From: a virus
Virus record (IMG/VR): IMGVR_UViG_3300028361_000081
Coordinates: 1 to 34,271 of that record
Direction: 5' to 3' (one strand)
DNA length: 34,271 nt
In this document: positions 1 to 7,235 of the stretch, piece by piece
Numbering within the stretch: the first letter of the stretch is position 1
Layout: the number at the start of each line of letters is the position of its first letter
The notes under the pieces: generated by a model
Databases searched by the model: none
The model's input: only the letters and a program-made list of their open reading frames with translations
What the model was told of the DNA's origin: nothing
Program-made: the position numbers and the translations under genes

Positions 1-18
1 ACTTGGCGACACGCTTTG

Positions 19-178
19 TGAACAGAGACAAGAGGTTTAGAAAAAGCCTAAAAATCGGGAAATAGGCTGAAAAATCCAGAAAATCAACGAGTTAGGGAAT
101 CGAAGTCGTTGTAAATGGCTATCAGAGAGGTTTAGTGAAAAATGACTAAAAACTAGCCTGTGGACAGAGGTTTAGTGC
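19..178. other. Prophage left end (attL) with three transposase-binding-like sites
   Basis: Three copies of a GAGGTTTAG core lie in the same orientation at about 31-40, 126-137 and 162-178. The fullest copy is ggacagaggtttagtgc. Core spacings are 95 and 40 bases. A wide first gap followed by a close pair resembles the L1-L2-L3 arrangement of phage Mu, where MuA binds and HU bends the first gap. The same core recurs inverted at the right end of the prophage. No gene is visible in 1-192. Confidence 0.75.
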
Positions 179-192
179 TTTTTCAGGGTCGG

Positions 193-747
193 TTAAGACG
201 GCTTGCAGGTGTGCTGCATGGTCGCTGAAATCTCTTTGGCGATGTCGGGATATTGGCGGCAAACTAAGGCCCAGGAATATTCGTTGAGGCGGCCGGGTGC
301 TTTGGATTGCCAGCCGGTGGGCTCGGGAAATTGTGTTGTTTTTGGGTCGGGCGCTGGTGGGTTTTGGTTGCACCATTGGGCGGCGATCTCGGTTTGCTCG
401 ATGTAGGATCGCATGAGCGTGATTGGTGTGGCTTTGCGGCGACTTAGCAATTTATGGAATCCTTTTGGGTCTGCCTGCTTGTAGAATCTTTTTAATTGTT
501 GGAGATCGTCGGGGTTTGTGAGCTTGGCGATGTCGCGAAAAGCTCTGTGCTCTTTGGCGTCTCTTTGGGGCTTATTAAGGCGGGTCTGAAATAGTAGGAC
601 GATTGCTTCGTGGTGGGGGTGGAGGGCTCCGCGTGGTTTGGTGGGGGTGGCCTCTTTGAGTAGGCTGGAAATAACAGCGGCGGCTCTCTTGGCTAGAGGG
701 CCGCCGTTCTTTTTTAGGAGATTAAGGACTTCTTGGGCTTCGGTCAT
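193..747 (-). CDS. Unknown conserved-looking early protein next to the left end
   Basis: A 184-residue soluble, basic protein with no signal peptide or membrane segment. I do not recognise the family. It has a helical Lys/Arg-rich N-terminus, a central segment rich in Arg and Lys, and a C-terminal part with scattered Trp and Cys (motifs AAQWCNQNPPAPDP and SWALVCRQYPDIAKE). Its ATG overlaps the TGA of the preceding gene (ATGA), so the two are translationally coupled. It is the last gene of the leftward early operon and ends about 15 bases from the innermost end site. In transposable phages this position holds semi-essential genes, so a small regulatory or DNA-binding role is possible but unproven. 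Confidence 0.75.
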   Translation of the reverse strand: MTEAQEVLNLLKKNGGPLAKRAAAVISSLLKEATPTKPRGALHPHHEAIVLLFQTRLNKPQRDAKEHRAFRDIAKLTNPDDLQQLKRFYKQADPKGFHKLLSRRKATPITLMRSYIEQTEIAAQWCNQNPPAPDPKTTQFPEPTGWQSKAPGRLNEYSWALVCRQYPDIAKEISATMQHTCKPS

Positions 748-1103
748 AGTCCGGAGGCGTAGGCGCTTTTTACGGGGTCTTTGAATGGATCGTGGCCGAA
801 TCGGTGCTCGTTTAGGATGGCTATATAACGGGCGATCATGGTCTGGCCTTGGGTTTTTAGGGTGATGGCTTTGTCGATTTCTTCGGCGGTGGCTTGGCGG
901 GTGAGTTTGTAGCCGGGGCTGCCTGGGTAGCTGAGGATTTTGGGTGTGGCGCTGGCTATGCTGCGGATCTTTCGGTCGGGGTGGCCGGTGGCTTGGGAGA
1001 GCTGGGCGGCGGTGAGCCAGCCTCGTTTGTCCAGGATTTGAATAAGGCGAGCCACTTCGGGATCGTCTTTGGCGGTCTGGAATAGTGAGAGCTGGTCGTC
1101 CAT
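744..1103 (-). CDS. Small protein with winged-helix-like N-terminal region
   Basis: A 119-residue protein starting at the ATG at 1103. Residues about 15-75 look like a winged helix: a helix ending in LDKRGWLTAAQLSQATG, then HPDRKIRSIASATPKILS, then GYKLTR as a wing. This is the pattern of short HTH proteins that read DNA after the recognition sequence LTAAQL. The C-terminal helix (residues 75-105) may mediate pairing. It starts 2 bases after the stop of the upstream gene and its stop overlaps the next ATG, so it belongs to the tightly packed end of the early operon. A regulatory role is inferred from fold pattern and context only. Confidence 0.7.
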   Translation of the reverse strand: MDDQLSLFQTAKDDPEVARLIQILDKRGWLTAAQLSQATGHPDRKIRSIASATPKILSYPGSPGYKLTRQATAEEIDKAITLKTQGQTMIARYIAILNEHRFGHDPFKDPVKSAYASGL

Positions 1104-1105
1104 GG

Positions 1106-1552
1106 CTATACGAGTGGGGTGCCCTTTTTGCGAGCTGCTGCTGAGCGGGATGCTATTGTGTATCTTAGGCGTGTGAGTTGAAACGCGGTGAGGTCGCGCC
1201 AGGGACGCTGGCTGTGGCGGTCGTTGCAGACTGCTTGGATATACTGATCGGGCGCTAGTTGGCTGATGGCGTGGATGAGCTGTTTTTGTCGCTCGTCGTA
1301 GGAGCGCCGGGCTTGCTGGTTTTTGTCGAGTTGGTGGGGCTCGATGTCGCCTCTGATCCAGTCGGCGATCTGGTCGATTATTAGGCAATATTCTTTCGCG
1401 GTGAATTGGCTGGATGATTTTTTGTAGCCGAGAATCCACTCGGTAAGCTGATGCCGGGAATCGCTTGTTTTTGGCAAATCGAATTGGCGGCATAGCTCGC
1501 CGAAGATGGCGTGGTATCGGCCACGGAGGGAGGTTGCTGTTTTGGCGTTCAT
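1106..1552 (-). CDS. Unknown early phage protein, possibly in the GemA/Mu gp16 position
   Basis: A 148-residue basic, mostly helical protein. The N-terminal part (RGRYHAIFGELCRQFDLP) reads like the small early regulators of Mu-like phages that begin with a helix recognising the host transcription or replication machinery. The C-terminus ends in a basic Arg-rich helix (LTRLRYTIASRSAAARKKG). In Mu relatives a GemA/Mor-type regulator occupies this part of the early operon, but the diagnostic DUF1018 pattern is not clear, so I give it only as an alternative. The ATG at 1552 follows the cargo-like gene at 1581-2162 by 28 bases, and the downstream gene starts 2 bases after its stop. Confidence 0.7.
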   Translation of the reverse strand: MNAKTATSLRGRYHAIFGELCRQFDLPKTSDSRHQLTEWILGYKKSSSQFTAKEYCLIIDQIADWIRGDIEPHQLDKNQQARRSYDERQKQLIHAISQLAPDQYIQAVCNDRHSQRPWRDLTAFQLTRLRYTIASRSAAARKKGTPLV

Positions 1553-1580
1553 TGGTTGGTTGAATTTTTAGAACAAGGCT

Positions 1581-2162
1581 CTATTCGCAACTGCGGTCCT
1601 TGTGCGAAAGCTCCACGTTCGCCTCAGATAAAAGAACATCGGCGTGGCAGGGTTGATCGAGAGCGCAAAAGCACGCTAGGTTTTTACCCGCGAGCGCAGT
1701 AATCACATCCTTAACGGTAAAATCTAACCGACCAATCAACAGATTCACGCGGAAACACGCTACGGCCTCAGCACGATTCTGCACTACGGACGGGTTCATG
1801 TCTGAAATTCGCTCGCCCACCTTAAACGGGTTTCCCCATTTACCAGGACGACATACGCTCACGGTGTTAGGCGGCATTTTCCAGCCTTTAGTCCGCTTAC
1901 GTTGCACCCGTCGGGGCGAACCAGTCGGACTAGCCAATTCATTACGCTCATTCTTCGCTTCATTCATTGCTATCCTTGTGTTCTCGAAATAAAAATGAGT
2001 CTCGCCATTATTACACCAGTCATTCCAAGCGCCCTCGATCTCCTCGGTGTCATCACAGCCGCAACCGGGGCATACGTGTCGAGAGCCAGTCGAGCGGATC
2101 AATTCCGAAGCCGCTGGTGAATTTGTGGCATCAGGTGCCGATTGTTGATTTTGATTATCCAT
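1581..2162 (-). CDS. DUF4326-domain protein with N-terminal Cys cluster; cargo-like
   Basis: A 193-residue protein. The C-terminal ~90 residues match the DUF4326 pattern: CRPGKWGNPFKVG, then ACFRVNLL, then ALAGKNLACFCALDQPCHAD. This family is common in phages and has no settled function. The N-terminal ~65 residues carry a zinc-ribbon-like cluster (CPGCGC followed by a Cys 16 residues later) joined by a basic linker. The start at 2162 has a clear GGAG site six to eight bases upstream (ggagataaaattATG), unusual for this element. Wording of codons and base composition look more even than in the GC-rich neighbours, and the gaps on both sides (43 and 28 bases) are larger than elsewhere in the operon. 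Both suggest a later-acquired gene, possibly host-takeover or anti-defence, which is inference. Confidence 0.85.
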   Translation of the reverse strand: MDNQNQQSAPDATNSPAASELIRSTGSRHVCPGCGCDDTEEIEGAWNDWCNNGETHFYFENTRIAMNEAKNERNELASPTGSPRRVQRKRTKGWKMPPNTVSVCRPGKWGNPFKVGERISDMNPSVVQNRAEAVACFRVNLLIGRLDFTVKDVITALAGKNLACFCALDQPCHADVLLSEANVELSHKDRSCE

Positions 2163-2205
2163 AATTTTATCTCCGATCCTATTCGGAATTATCCCTCTCT
2201 ACGTT

Positions 2206-2829
2206 CTATAGTTCGGTTGGGTCTAGGCTGATTTGGGTGTATTGGCCGGAGTCGTTGCGGACGTAGAAACGGACGTAGGTCTTGGTGCTGCTGACGGTGA
2301 TGGCGTCGCTGATCGCTTCCATTGCTTTGAGCCATTTTGGATCGTCGATTTTGATGGTGCGTAGGCCGAGAATTTTGTGGGTGGCGAGGTTGCCTTTTTT
2401 GTCTGCCTCGAATGCGGAGTGGATTAGTGTTTGGATCTCGGAGCGGGCGTCTTTGGTCCAGTCTTTGAGGCATTCATCGATGAGTGATTTTGCTGCCTGT
2501 AGGCGCTCGTCGAATGTGATGCGGTCGGCGATGCTACGGACTAATTGGTAGTGTCCGTCGAAGCTGGTAAGGGTGATGTTACCCTTCTTACCTCCGAGTC
2601 TTGCGCCGTATCTTTCGGCGCTGAGTTCGGCGAATGCTTGGATACTTTCGAGAGCCTCTTTTTTGAAGGCGGCGACTTGTGCGCCGATGGATTGGGCCTT
2701 GTCGAGTAACTCGTTGACGATCTCGTCGCGGGCAAGATCGATCTCTTTGATTTGATCGACGGGAATTAGGTGCCCTTGGGCGTTGTAGCGGAAGCCTGCG
2801 GGGGCGGTGGGTTGTTCGGTGGTGTTCAT
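2206..2829 (-). CDS. DUF3164 family protein (Mu-like early protein)
   Basis: A 207-residue soluble protein from the ATG at 2829. It opens with GFRYNAQGHLIPVDQIK, the typical DUF3164 beginning, followed by a long helix (DEIVNELLDKAQSI), the segment YGARLGGKKGNITLTSFDG, and a C-terminal part ending in RFYVRNDSGQYTQISLDP. DUF3164 proteins are encoded in the early operons of Mu, D3112 and relatives, just after the transposase and its ATPase, as here. Their role is not established; they probably assist transposition or DNA handling. A longer reading frame continues upstream but only gives basic low-complexity sequence antisense-like to the ATPase gene, so the ATG at 2829 is preferred. Confidence 0.92.
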   Translation of the reverse strand: MNTTEQPTAPAGFRYNAQGHLIPVDQIKEIDLARDEIVNELLDKAQSIGAQVAAFKKEALESIQAFAELSAERYGARLGGKKGNITLTSFDGHYQLVRSIADRITFDERLQAAKSLIDECLKDWTKDARSEIQTLIHSAFEADKKGNLATHKILGLRTIKIDDPKWLKAMEAISDAITVSSTKTYVRFYVRNDSGQYTQISLDPTEL

Positions 2830-2855
2830 GGTTTTTGTCTGATTATTGGTTGGGA

Positions 2856-3881
2856 TTATCCTTCGAGTTTGGCGAGGAGGTCGCGGGAGCGGATGACTTG
2901 GTCCCAGGTCATCTCGATCTCTTGTTTGTGGGTGCGGCCGGCGGTCATGCGTAGGAGCATGAGCCAGACGCCGAGGGCTTGCTCGGTGACGACTGTTTTT
3001 TGCAGTTCGGCGGCTTCGCCTTCGGGCTTGTCGAGGCCGTAGGCGGCGGCGAATGTTTGGAGGTCGGCTGCGGTGGGTGTGTTGGGGAGTTGGAGGGCGA
3101 CTAGCTTGCGGCGGCTTAGTTGCTCTAGGACTCCGGAGTGTTGGCCGTGGTGGATCTCGTCGCGGAAGACATTTGTGGCGGCGATGACTAGGCCGCATTT
3201 ACGCTCGTCGTGGATCTCGCGGAGATACTCGTAGACCTCGGTTGAGTAGGTGCGGCCGTTGCGGCTTTGGCGCATGGTCTGGTGGGCCTCGTCGATGATG
3301 AGGATCATGCGGTCGTCGAATGATTCTTTGATGCGCATTTTTAGGTCGGCGGTGTTGAGGCGGTTTGAGATGCGTAGCTCTTTTGCCAGGGCGCGGAGGA
3401 AGTCGCCCATTTTGCCTCCGGCGGGCATACGGATCATGATCGTGGAGCCGTGATTGTGGGTGCGCTGATACTCTTCGAGGGCGGTGGTTTTGCCTATTTG
3501 GGAATCGCCAAATATGAATGCGATGCGCTGGTAGACGAGGCAATTGTCGCAGACCGTCCAGATGCGTTTAGTGAGGGCGGTCTCGATATAGGAGAGTGCA
3601 TTGGTCCCGGCGCGGGAGGCTACGGATTTACGCAGTTTTTCGATCTCGGTGACGATGGACTCTTTGCCTGCGCCGTGGCGGCCGGTGAATACCTGGTAAA
3701 GAGTATTTTCGGCTTTGTGGATTTGTTTGGCGGCGTCGGCTACGGTCCAGCCCTGATCGAGGGCGTGGGAGTGGAGCCAGCGGATGGCGCTGCGCTGTTT
3801 GTCGGGCAGTTCGGCGGTGGCCTTGTTGACGGCGTCTCCGGGGATGGAGAGGCTTGGTTGATTTGGTTGTTGGTGTGTCAT
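2856..3881 (-). CDS. MuB-like AAA+ ATPase (transposition target selection)
   Basis: A 341-residue AAA+ ATPase. Residues about 20-75 form a helical DNA-binding-like region (WTVADAAKQIHKAENTLYQVFTGR), as in MuB, whose N-terminal part is a helix-turn-helix. Walker A is FGDSQIGKTT (about 124-133), Walker B is MILIIDEAH (192-200). Sensor-like and arginine-finger-like regions follow (GLVIAATN, LEQLSRRK). In Mu the ATPase coats target DNA, activates the transposase and gives target immunity. The ATG at 3881 is chosen because upstream in-frame sequence (RGRPRTPRRRPRR) is an overlap artefact with the transposase end. The gene follows the transposase after a 44-base gap. Confidence 0.93.
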   Translation of the reverse strand: MTHQQPNQPSLSIPGDAVNKATAELPDKQRSAIRWLHSHALDQGWTVADAAKQIHKAENTLYQVFTGRHGAGKESIVTEIEKLRKSVASRAGTNALSYIETALTKRIWTVCDNCLVYQRIAFIFGDSQIGKTTALEEYQRTHNHGSTIMIRMPAGGKMGDFLRALAKELRISNRLNTADLKMRIKESFDDRMILIIDEAHQTMRQSRNGRTYSTEVYEYLREIHDERKCGLVIAATNVFRDEIHHGQHSGVLEQLSRRKLVALQLPNTPTAADLQTFAAAYGLDKPEGEAAELQKTVVTEQALGVWLMLLRMTAGRTHKQEIEMTWDQVIRSRDLLAKLEG

Positions 3882-3925
3882 GTTTGTTTGTTTTTTTGCG
3901 TTGATTTTAGGCGGGTTGCCGTGGG

Positions 3926-6181
3926 TTAAAATGGTGATTCTTCGGGGTCGGCGTCTTGGGGTGCGGGGGCGTCCGCGAGCGGACACGCCACGAAATATTC
4001 GTCGGCTTCTTCGTCGCTGATTTTATTGAGGCGGGTGCGGTCGGACTGGGCTTTCTTTTTGGTGGCCTGGGCTTGTTCGCGGGCTTGTTGGATCTGGGTG
4101 GCTAGGGGTGATGGTGGAGACCTGAGAGCTGAGGATTGAGGGCTGAGGGCGGCTTCGTTTTGCTCGCGCTGGGTGGCCATGCGGGTTTCTTTGGCTCCTA
4201 GGAAGCTGGCTAGGTGATCGAGCTCGGCGTCCATCTCGCGGCGAACGGCTCCGGCTGCTTTGCCGATTTCGTGGTCGTCGGTGATGTCGATGCGGCCTTC
4301 GCGCTGGAGGGTGGCGAGGTGTGCGCCTGTTTTGATATCGGCTATGATGCAGTGGGAATAGTCGTCGGGGATGTAGGCGAGGACGGCTTCTTTTTGGCCT
4401 TCGTAGGCGTCGAGGGTGTGGAGGTCTGCGGCTTTGAATGTGAGGGAGTCTTTGCCGAGGCGGCTGTCGCTGATGGTGATGCGCCCGCCTCTGACTGTTG
4501 CGGGGCGGTGCTCCATATAGAGAGCGGCGAGAGTGGCTTCGGGGACGCGCTGAAAGGGTTGTGCATTGGCTCTTAAGAGCTTTTTCAGGCGCTCTGCGGG
4601 GGCTTCCATGCGTGGGGTGAGTTGAGTTGCGAGGCGCTCTTCGGCGGGGAGTTGGTCGAGGGCGGATTCGGGGAGCCAGATGCCTTTGGACTTCTGCCAC
4701 TCGTAAACTTGGTCGAAGCCTTGGAGCTTGTGCTTGATGCGCCAATTTAACTGGTCGACGGTCTGGCCGATGATGGCGTTGACTTCGTCGAGGCTGTAGA
4801 TCGGGAAATTGAGTTGTTGCGCTAGGGGGTGGTCGGGCGTGAGGGGGCCGTCGATTAGTTTCTCGGCGCGTTTGATGAGCTGCTCGCAGTATTTTAGGCG
4901 GGCTTTGTGATCGCCTCGGCTCATATCGTAGCGGCGACCGGTTGTGCCTGGCAGGTGGTTTGTTGAGGTGTGGAGGAGTCTGAAAAATGACTCGATCCAG
5001 CCTTTGAGGCCGGGGCGGCCCCATTCTTCTTGGAAGCCTGACTTAAGGAGCTGGCCTCGGCCTGTGCCGGTGTAGTCGATTTCTAGGCGGTCTTTGAGGA
5101 GGTCGAGGAATGCGATTTCGTCGGGCTTGTTGAGTTTGGCTGTCGCGCCTTCGCAGAGGAGTGTGCTGAGGTATGGCGGGAGGCCGTAATCTTGCATGAC
5201 GCAGAGGAGTAGATGACGGACATCGTTGCCGTTGATCGACATTTGGGTGCCTTTCTCGCGGCCTGCTTCGGTATCGGCGGCGCGGGTGGCTTTGCCTTTG
5301 AGGCCGTAGCTGAGGATGTAGCCGGTGGCGACGTCGATGGCCATAATGCCGTCGACATAGACGATCTGCCAGCGGCCATCGACGAACATTCGGCATTGGA
5401 GGTCGAGGCGGACGTCGTCAATCGTCCAGAGTTCGAGGGGGCGGAGATTCGATCGGTCGCGGAGGAGTTGGGCTGCCCATGTGACATAGAGGCGGTTGGC
5501 TTGACCCTGGGCGGCTCGTAGTTGGGATTTGCGCGGGAGGGCGGCTTTGACTTTGCGCCAGAGGTTGCGGCTGCTCCACCCGTCTGGTAGATCGGCGTCG
5601 CGGATAAATTGCCCTCGGGGGCGTGGTAGGTTTTGGGCGGCATACCACTCGTCGGCGGTGCCGTAGCCGGGGATGGTTTTTCCCGCGAGCCAGTCGGCTT
5701 TGAGGCGACGGTGGACGGCTTCCCACGCGTCGTTTTCGCGGGTGGTCTCGCTCCACATTGTGACAATGTGGGCGATAAATTCGGCGGGGGTTTTTTGGGC
5801 TCCGTTGCCGTAGTTTTTGAGGATGCAGCGCCAGTCGCCGATTTGATAAGTGGGGCCGTTGGGTTTTCCATCTGCGCCGGGCTTGCGCCCGCCGTTTTTG
5901 TAGATCTTATATTTTGCGCTGAGTTGGGTGGCGGAGTAGCCGCGCAGTTTTGGGTATTGCGATTTGATCTCGCGGGCTATGCGGCGGGTGGTCTGGCCTA
6001 GTTTGCCTCGGGCTGCGGCGTCGAGGGAGGCGAATATGTCGAGGTGGAGGTTGACCTCGGCGCGGTCGTCGCGGCTGAGGGCGATAAACTCATCCCAGTC
6101 GTGCGCGGGTGGGCGGCTCGCTACGCTGGTGGTGGCGAGTGTAGCGAGTGTGTAGGTGGGTGACTGGGTGAGCTGTTGCAT
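3926..6181 (-). CDS. MuA-type DDE transposase
   Basis: A 751-residue transposase from the ATG at 6181, chosen because the longer frame starts at a GTG inside a palindromic repeat (6200-6226) and because ccgggaatcacc precedes this ATG. The N-terminal ~240 residues are helical and basic, fitting end-binding domains. The RNase H-like core spans about 245-410: LWTIDDVRLD (D255/D256), VDGIMAIDVATGYILSYGL, LLCEGATAKL (E344, where Asp is expected) and GWIESFF (E397). The 53-residue distance between the second and third positions fits MuA. The C-terminal part includes a beta-barrel-like domain and a low-complexity tail with two embedded repeats (SPQSSALRS and VACPLADAPAP). It should cut and join the prophage ends with the ATPase downstream. 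Confidence 0.94.
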   Translation of the reverse strand: MQQLTQSPTYTLATLATTSVASRPPAHDWDEFIALSRDDRAEVNLHLDIFASLDAAARGKLGQTTRRIAREIKSQYPKLRGYSATQLSAKYKIYKNGGRKPGADGKPNGPTYQIGDWRCILKNYGNGAQKTPAEFIAHIVTMWSETTRENDAWEAVHRRLKADWLAGKTIPGYGTADEWYAAQNLPRPRGQFIRDADLPDGWSSRNLWRKVKAALPRKSQLRAAQGQANRLYVTWAAQLLRDRSNLRPLELWTIDDVRLDLQCRMFVDGRWQIVYVDGIMAIDVATGYILSYGLKGKATRAADTEAGREKGTQMSINGNDVRHLLLCVMQDYGLPPYLSTLLCEGATAKLNKPDEIAFLDLLKDRLEIDYTGTGRGQLLKSGFQEEWGRPGLKGWIESFFRLLHTSTNHLPGTTGRRYDMSRGDHKARLKYCEQLIKRAEKLIDGPLTPDHPLAQQLNFPIYSLDEVNAIIGQTVDQLNWRIKHKLQGFDQVYEWQKSKGIWLPESALDQLPAEERLATQLTPRMEAPAERLKKLLRANAQPFQRVPEATLAALYMEHRPATVRGGRITISDSRLGKDSLTFKAADLHTLDAYEGQKEAVLAYIPDDYSHCIIADIKTGAHLATLQREGRIDITDDHEIGKAAGAVRREMDAELDHLASFLGAKETRMATQREQNEAALSPQSSALRSPPSPLATQIQQAREQAQATKKKAQSDRTRLNKISDEEADEYFVACPLADAPAPQDADPEESPF
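3965..3991. repeat. Palindromic dispersed repeat, copy 1 (inside the transposase gene)
   Basis: A 27-base hairpin element with core gtccgcgagcggac and a flanking CACGCCAC. It lies in frame near the end of the transposase gene and encodes VACPLADAP. Copies 2 and 3 are at 6200-6226 and 7416-7442. Confidence 0.85.
4119..4150. repeat. Low-complexity ctgaggg repeat, copy 1 (inside the transposase gene)
   Basis: Tandem degenerate units of ctgaggg/ctgagag, starting gagacctgagagctgagg. On the minus strand it encodes ALSPQSSALRSPPS near the C-terminus of the transposase. A sister copy is at 6937-6968. Confidence 0.75.
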
Positions 6182-6199
6182 GGTGATTCCCGGTTGGGT

Positions 6200-6226
6200 G
6201 GGGGCGCTCGCAAGCGAGCACGCCAC
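6200..6226. repeat. Palindromic dispersed repeat, copy 2 (between ParB-like gene and transposase)
   Basis: Same architecture as copies 1 and 3 but with compensatory change in the stem: core gctcgcaagcgagc. Both arms changed together, so the hairpin is kept. It lies just upstream of the transposase start and supplies a misleading GTG. Confidence 0.85.
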
Positions 6227-6232
6227 GGTTGA

Positions 6233-7189
6233 TTATTTGGAGGCGGCGATGCCTTCGCGGATTTTGGCAGCAGTGGCTTTGATTTTCCGCGCCTCCTGGG
6301 CTAGGACGTCGGCGAGCGATTCAAACTCTTGAGCGGTGCGCTCCGGCTCTTGCTCGAATCGCCCGAGGGTGTGGGCGTCGCGCAGCCGGGCGCGGAAGCC
6401 GGTGACGATCTCGGAGGCGTCGGCGCGGAAGGTGTCCCAAAAGTCGATTTGGAGGGTTTTTTGATCGGTAGGATTGGAAGGAGTTTGGGTGGAACTTTGT
6501 TCCATTTGTTTCTTTTTTATTGTGCGGACGAGGCTCTCGGTGACGTTGCATATTCTGGCGATTTCTCGTCCTGAGTGCGTTTTAAACGCACTCAATGCGA
6601 TTTTTACGGCGTTGCGCTTATCGCGATTTGTGCGGCGTAGGCCGTGGTCGGCGTTGGCTCCGAGGGCGTGTTTGAGGGCTGCTGCTCTGCCGCCTGGATG
6701 CACTATCGCTGCAATGGTTTTGCACTTGGCCTCGCGGTGGGCGTGGAGGCGGTGCCAGCCGTCGCCTATATAATAGGCGTTTTCTTCGGTCTCGGATTGG
6801 AAGAGGTCGATTGGTGGCAGCTCTATTTTGCTCTCGATGGCTTCGCGGAGGTTGTCGATCTGGTCGGGGTCGATTTGCTCGCGGATCTGGAGGTCGATGG
6901 CGGTGGTGTCGATCTGGGTGAGGGGGATTTGCTTAGAGACTTGAGGGCTGAGGGCTGAGGGCTGAGGGGTGTTGGCCTTTTCTTTAAGGATCTTGGCGAC
7001 TCGCTCTTCGATCTTTGCGAATGGGGATTCTTCGCCGTGGGATTCGGCGATAGCTTCGAGGTCGTATTCCTCTTGCAGGGCGATGATGTCTTCGCGGGTG
7101 GCGGCATGGAGCGCGTCGATTAGGGTGCGCCAGTCGGCACTGGTGACGGCGTTGGTGAGGGCTTCGTAAGTGTTGTCAGATTTTGGCAT
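6233..7189 (-). CDS. ParB-like (ParB/Srx N-terminal domain) phage protein
   Basis: A 318-residue protein from the ATG at 7189; an in-frame TTG five codons upstream is possible. After a helical N-terminus and a low-complexity insert (ANTPQPSALSPQVSK), a ParB/sulfiredoxin-like domain spans about residues 88-190: IPLTQIDTTAIDLQIREQID, then LPPIDLF, YYIGDGWHRLHAH, and KHALGANADHGLRRTNRDKR. A helix-turn-helix follows (HSGREIARICNVTESLVRTIKKKQ). Such proteins precede the transposase in many Mu-like phages of diverse bacteria and are thought to bind DNA or hydrolyse nucleotides; their exact job is not known. The gene ends 51 bases before the transposase start, with the repeat at 6200-6226 between. 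Confidence 0.9.
   Translation of the reverse strand: MPKSDNTYEALTNAVTSADWRTLIDALHAATREDIIALQEEYDLEAIAESHGEESPFAKIEERVAKILKEKANTPQPSALSPQVSKQIPLTQIDTTAIDLQIREQIDPDQIDNLREAIESKIELPPIDLFQSETEENAYYIGDGWHRLHAHREAKCKTIAAIVHPGGRAAALKHALGANADHGLRRTNRDKRNAVKIALSAFKTHSGREIARICNVTESLVRTIKKKQMEQSSTQTPSNPTDQKTLQIDFWDTFRADASEIVTGFRARLRDAHTLGRFEQEPERTAQEFESLADVLAQEARKIKATAAKIREGIAASK
6937..6968. repeat. Low-complexity ctgaggg repeat, copy 2 (inside the ParB-like gene)
   Basis: Tandem units gagggctgagggctgaggg. On the minus strand it encodes PQPSALSPQVS, between the N-terminal region and the ParB domain, as a linker insert. Related to 4119-4150. Confidence 0.8.
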
Positions 7190-7235
7190 GTCGGATTTTG
7201 TCAATTATTGTTGGGTGTTATTTGTTGGGTGGGAG

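Noticed and set aside
1-30. Target-site duplication TGGCG or GAACA shared between flanks
   Set aside because: Such short matches occur at positions that do not fit the TG/CA termini and the equal spacing of the end sites.
3882-3986. N-terminal extension of the AAA+ ATPase frame
   Set aside because: The 35 residues are Arg/Pro-rich shadow over the end of the transposase gene; the ATG at 3881 gives the normal start.
4023-5871. Long Arg/Pro/Ser-rich frames on the minus strand within the transposase gene
   Set aside because: Both are low-complexity shadows of the clear transposase frame, and have no fold-like pattern or ribosome site.
6182-6226. N-terminal extension of the transposase (MACSLASAP)
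   Set aside because: It is encoded by a dispersed palindrome and starts at GTG; the ATG at 6181 is better.
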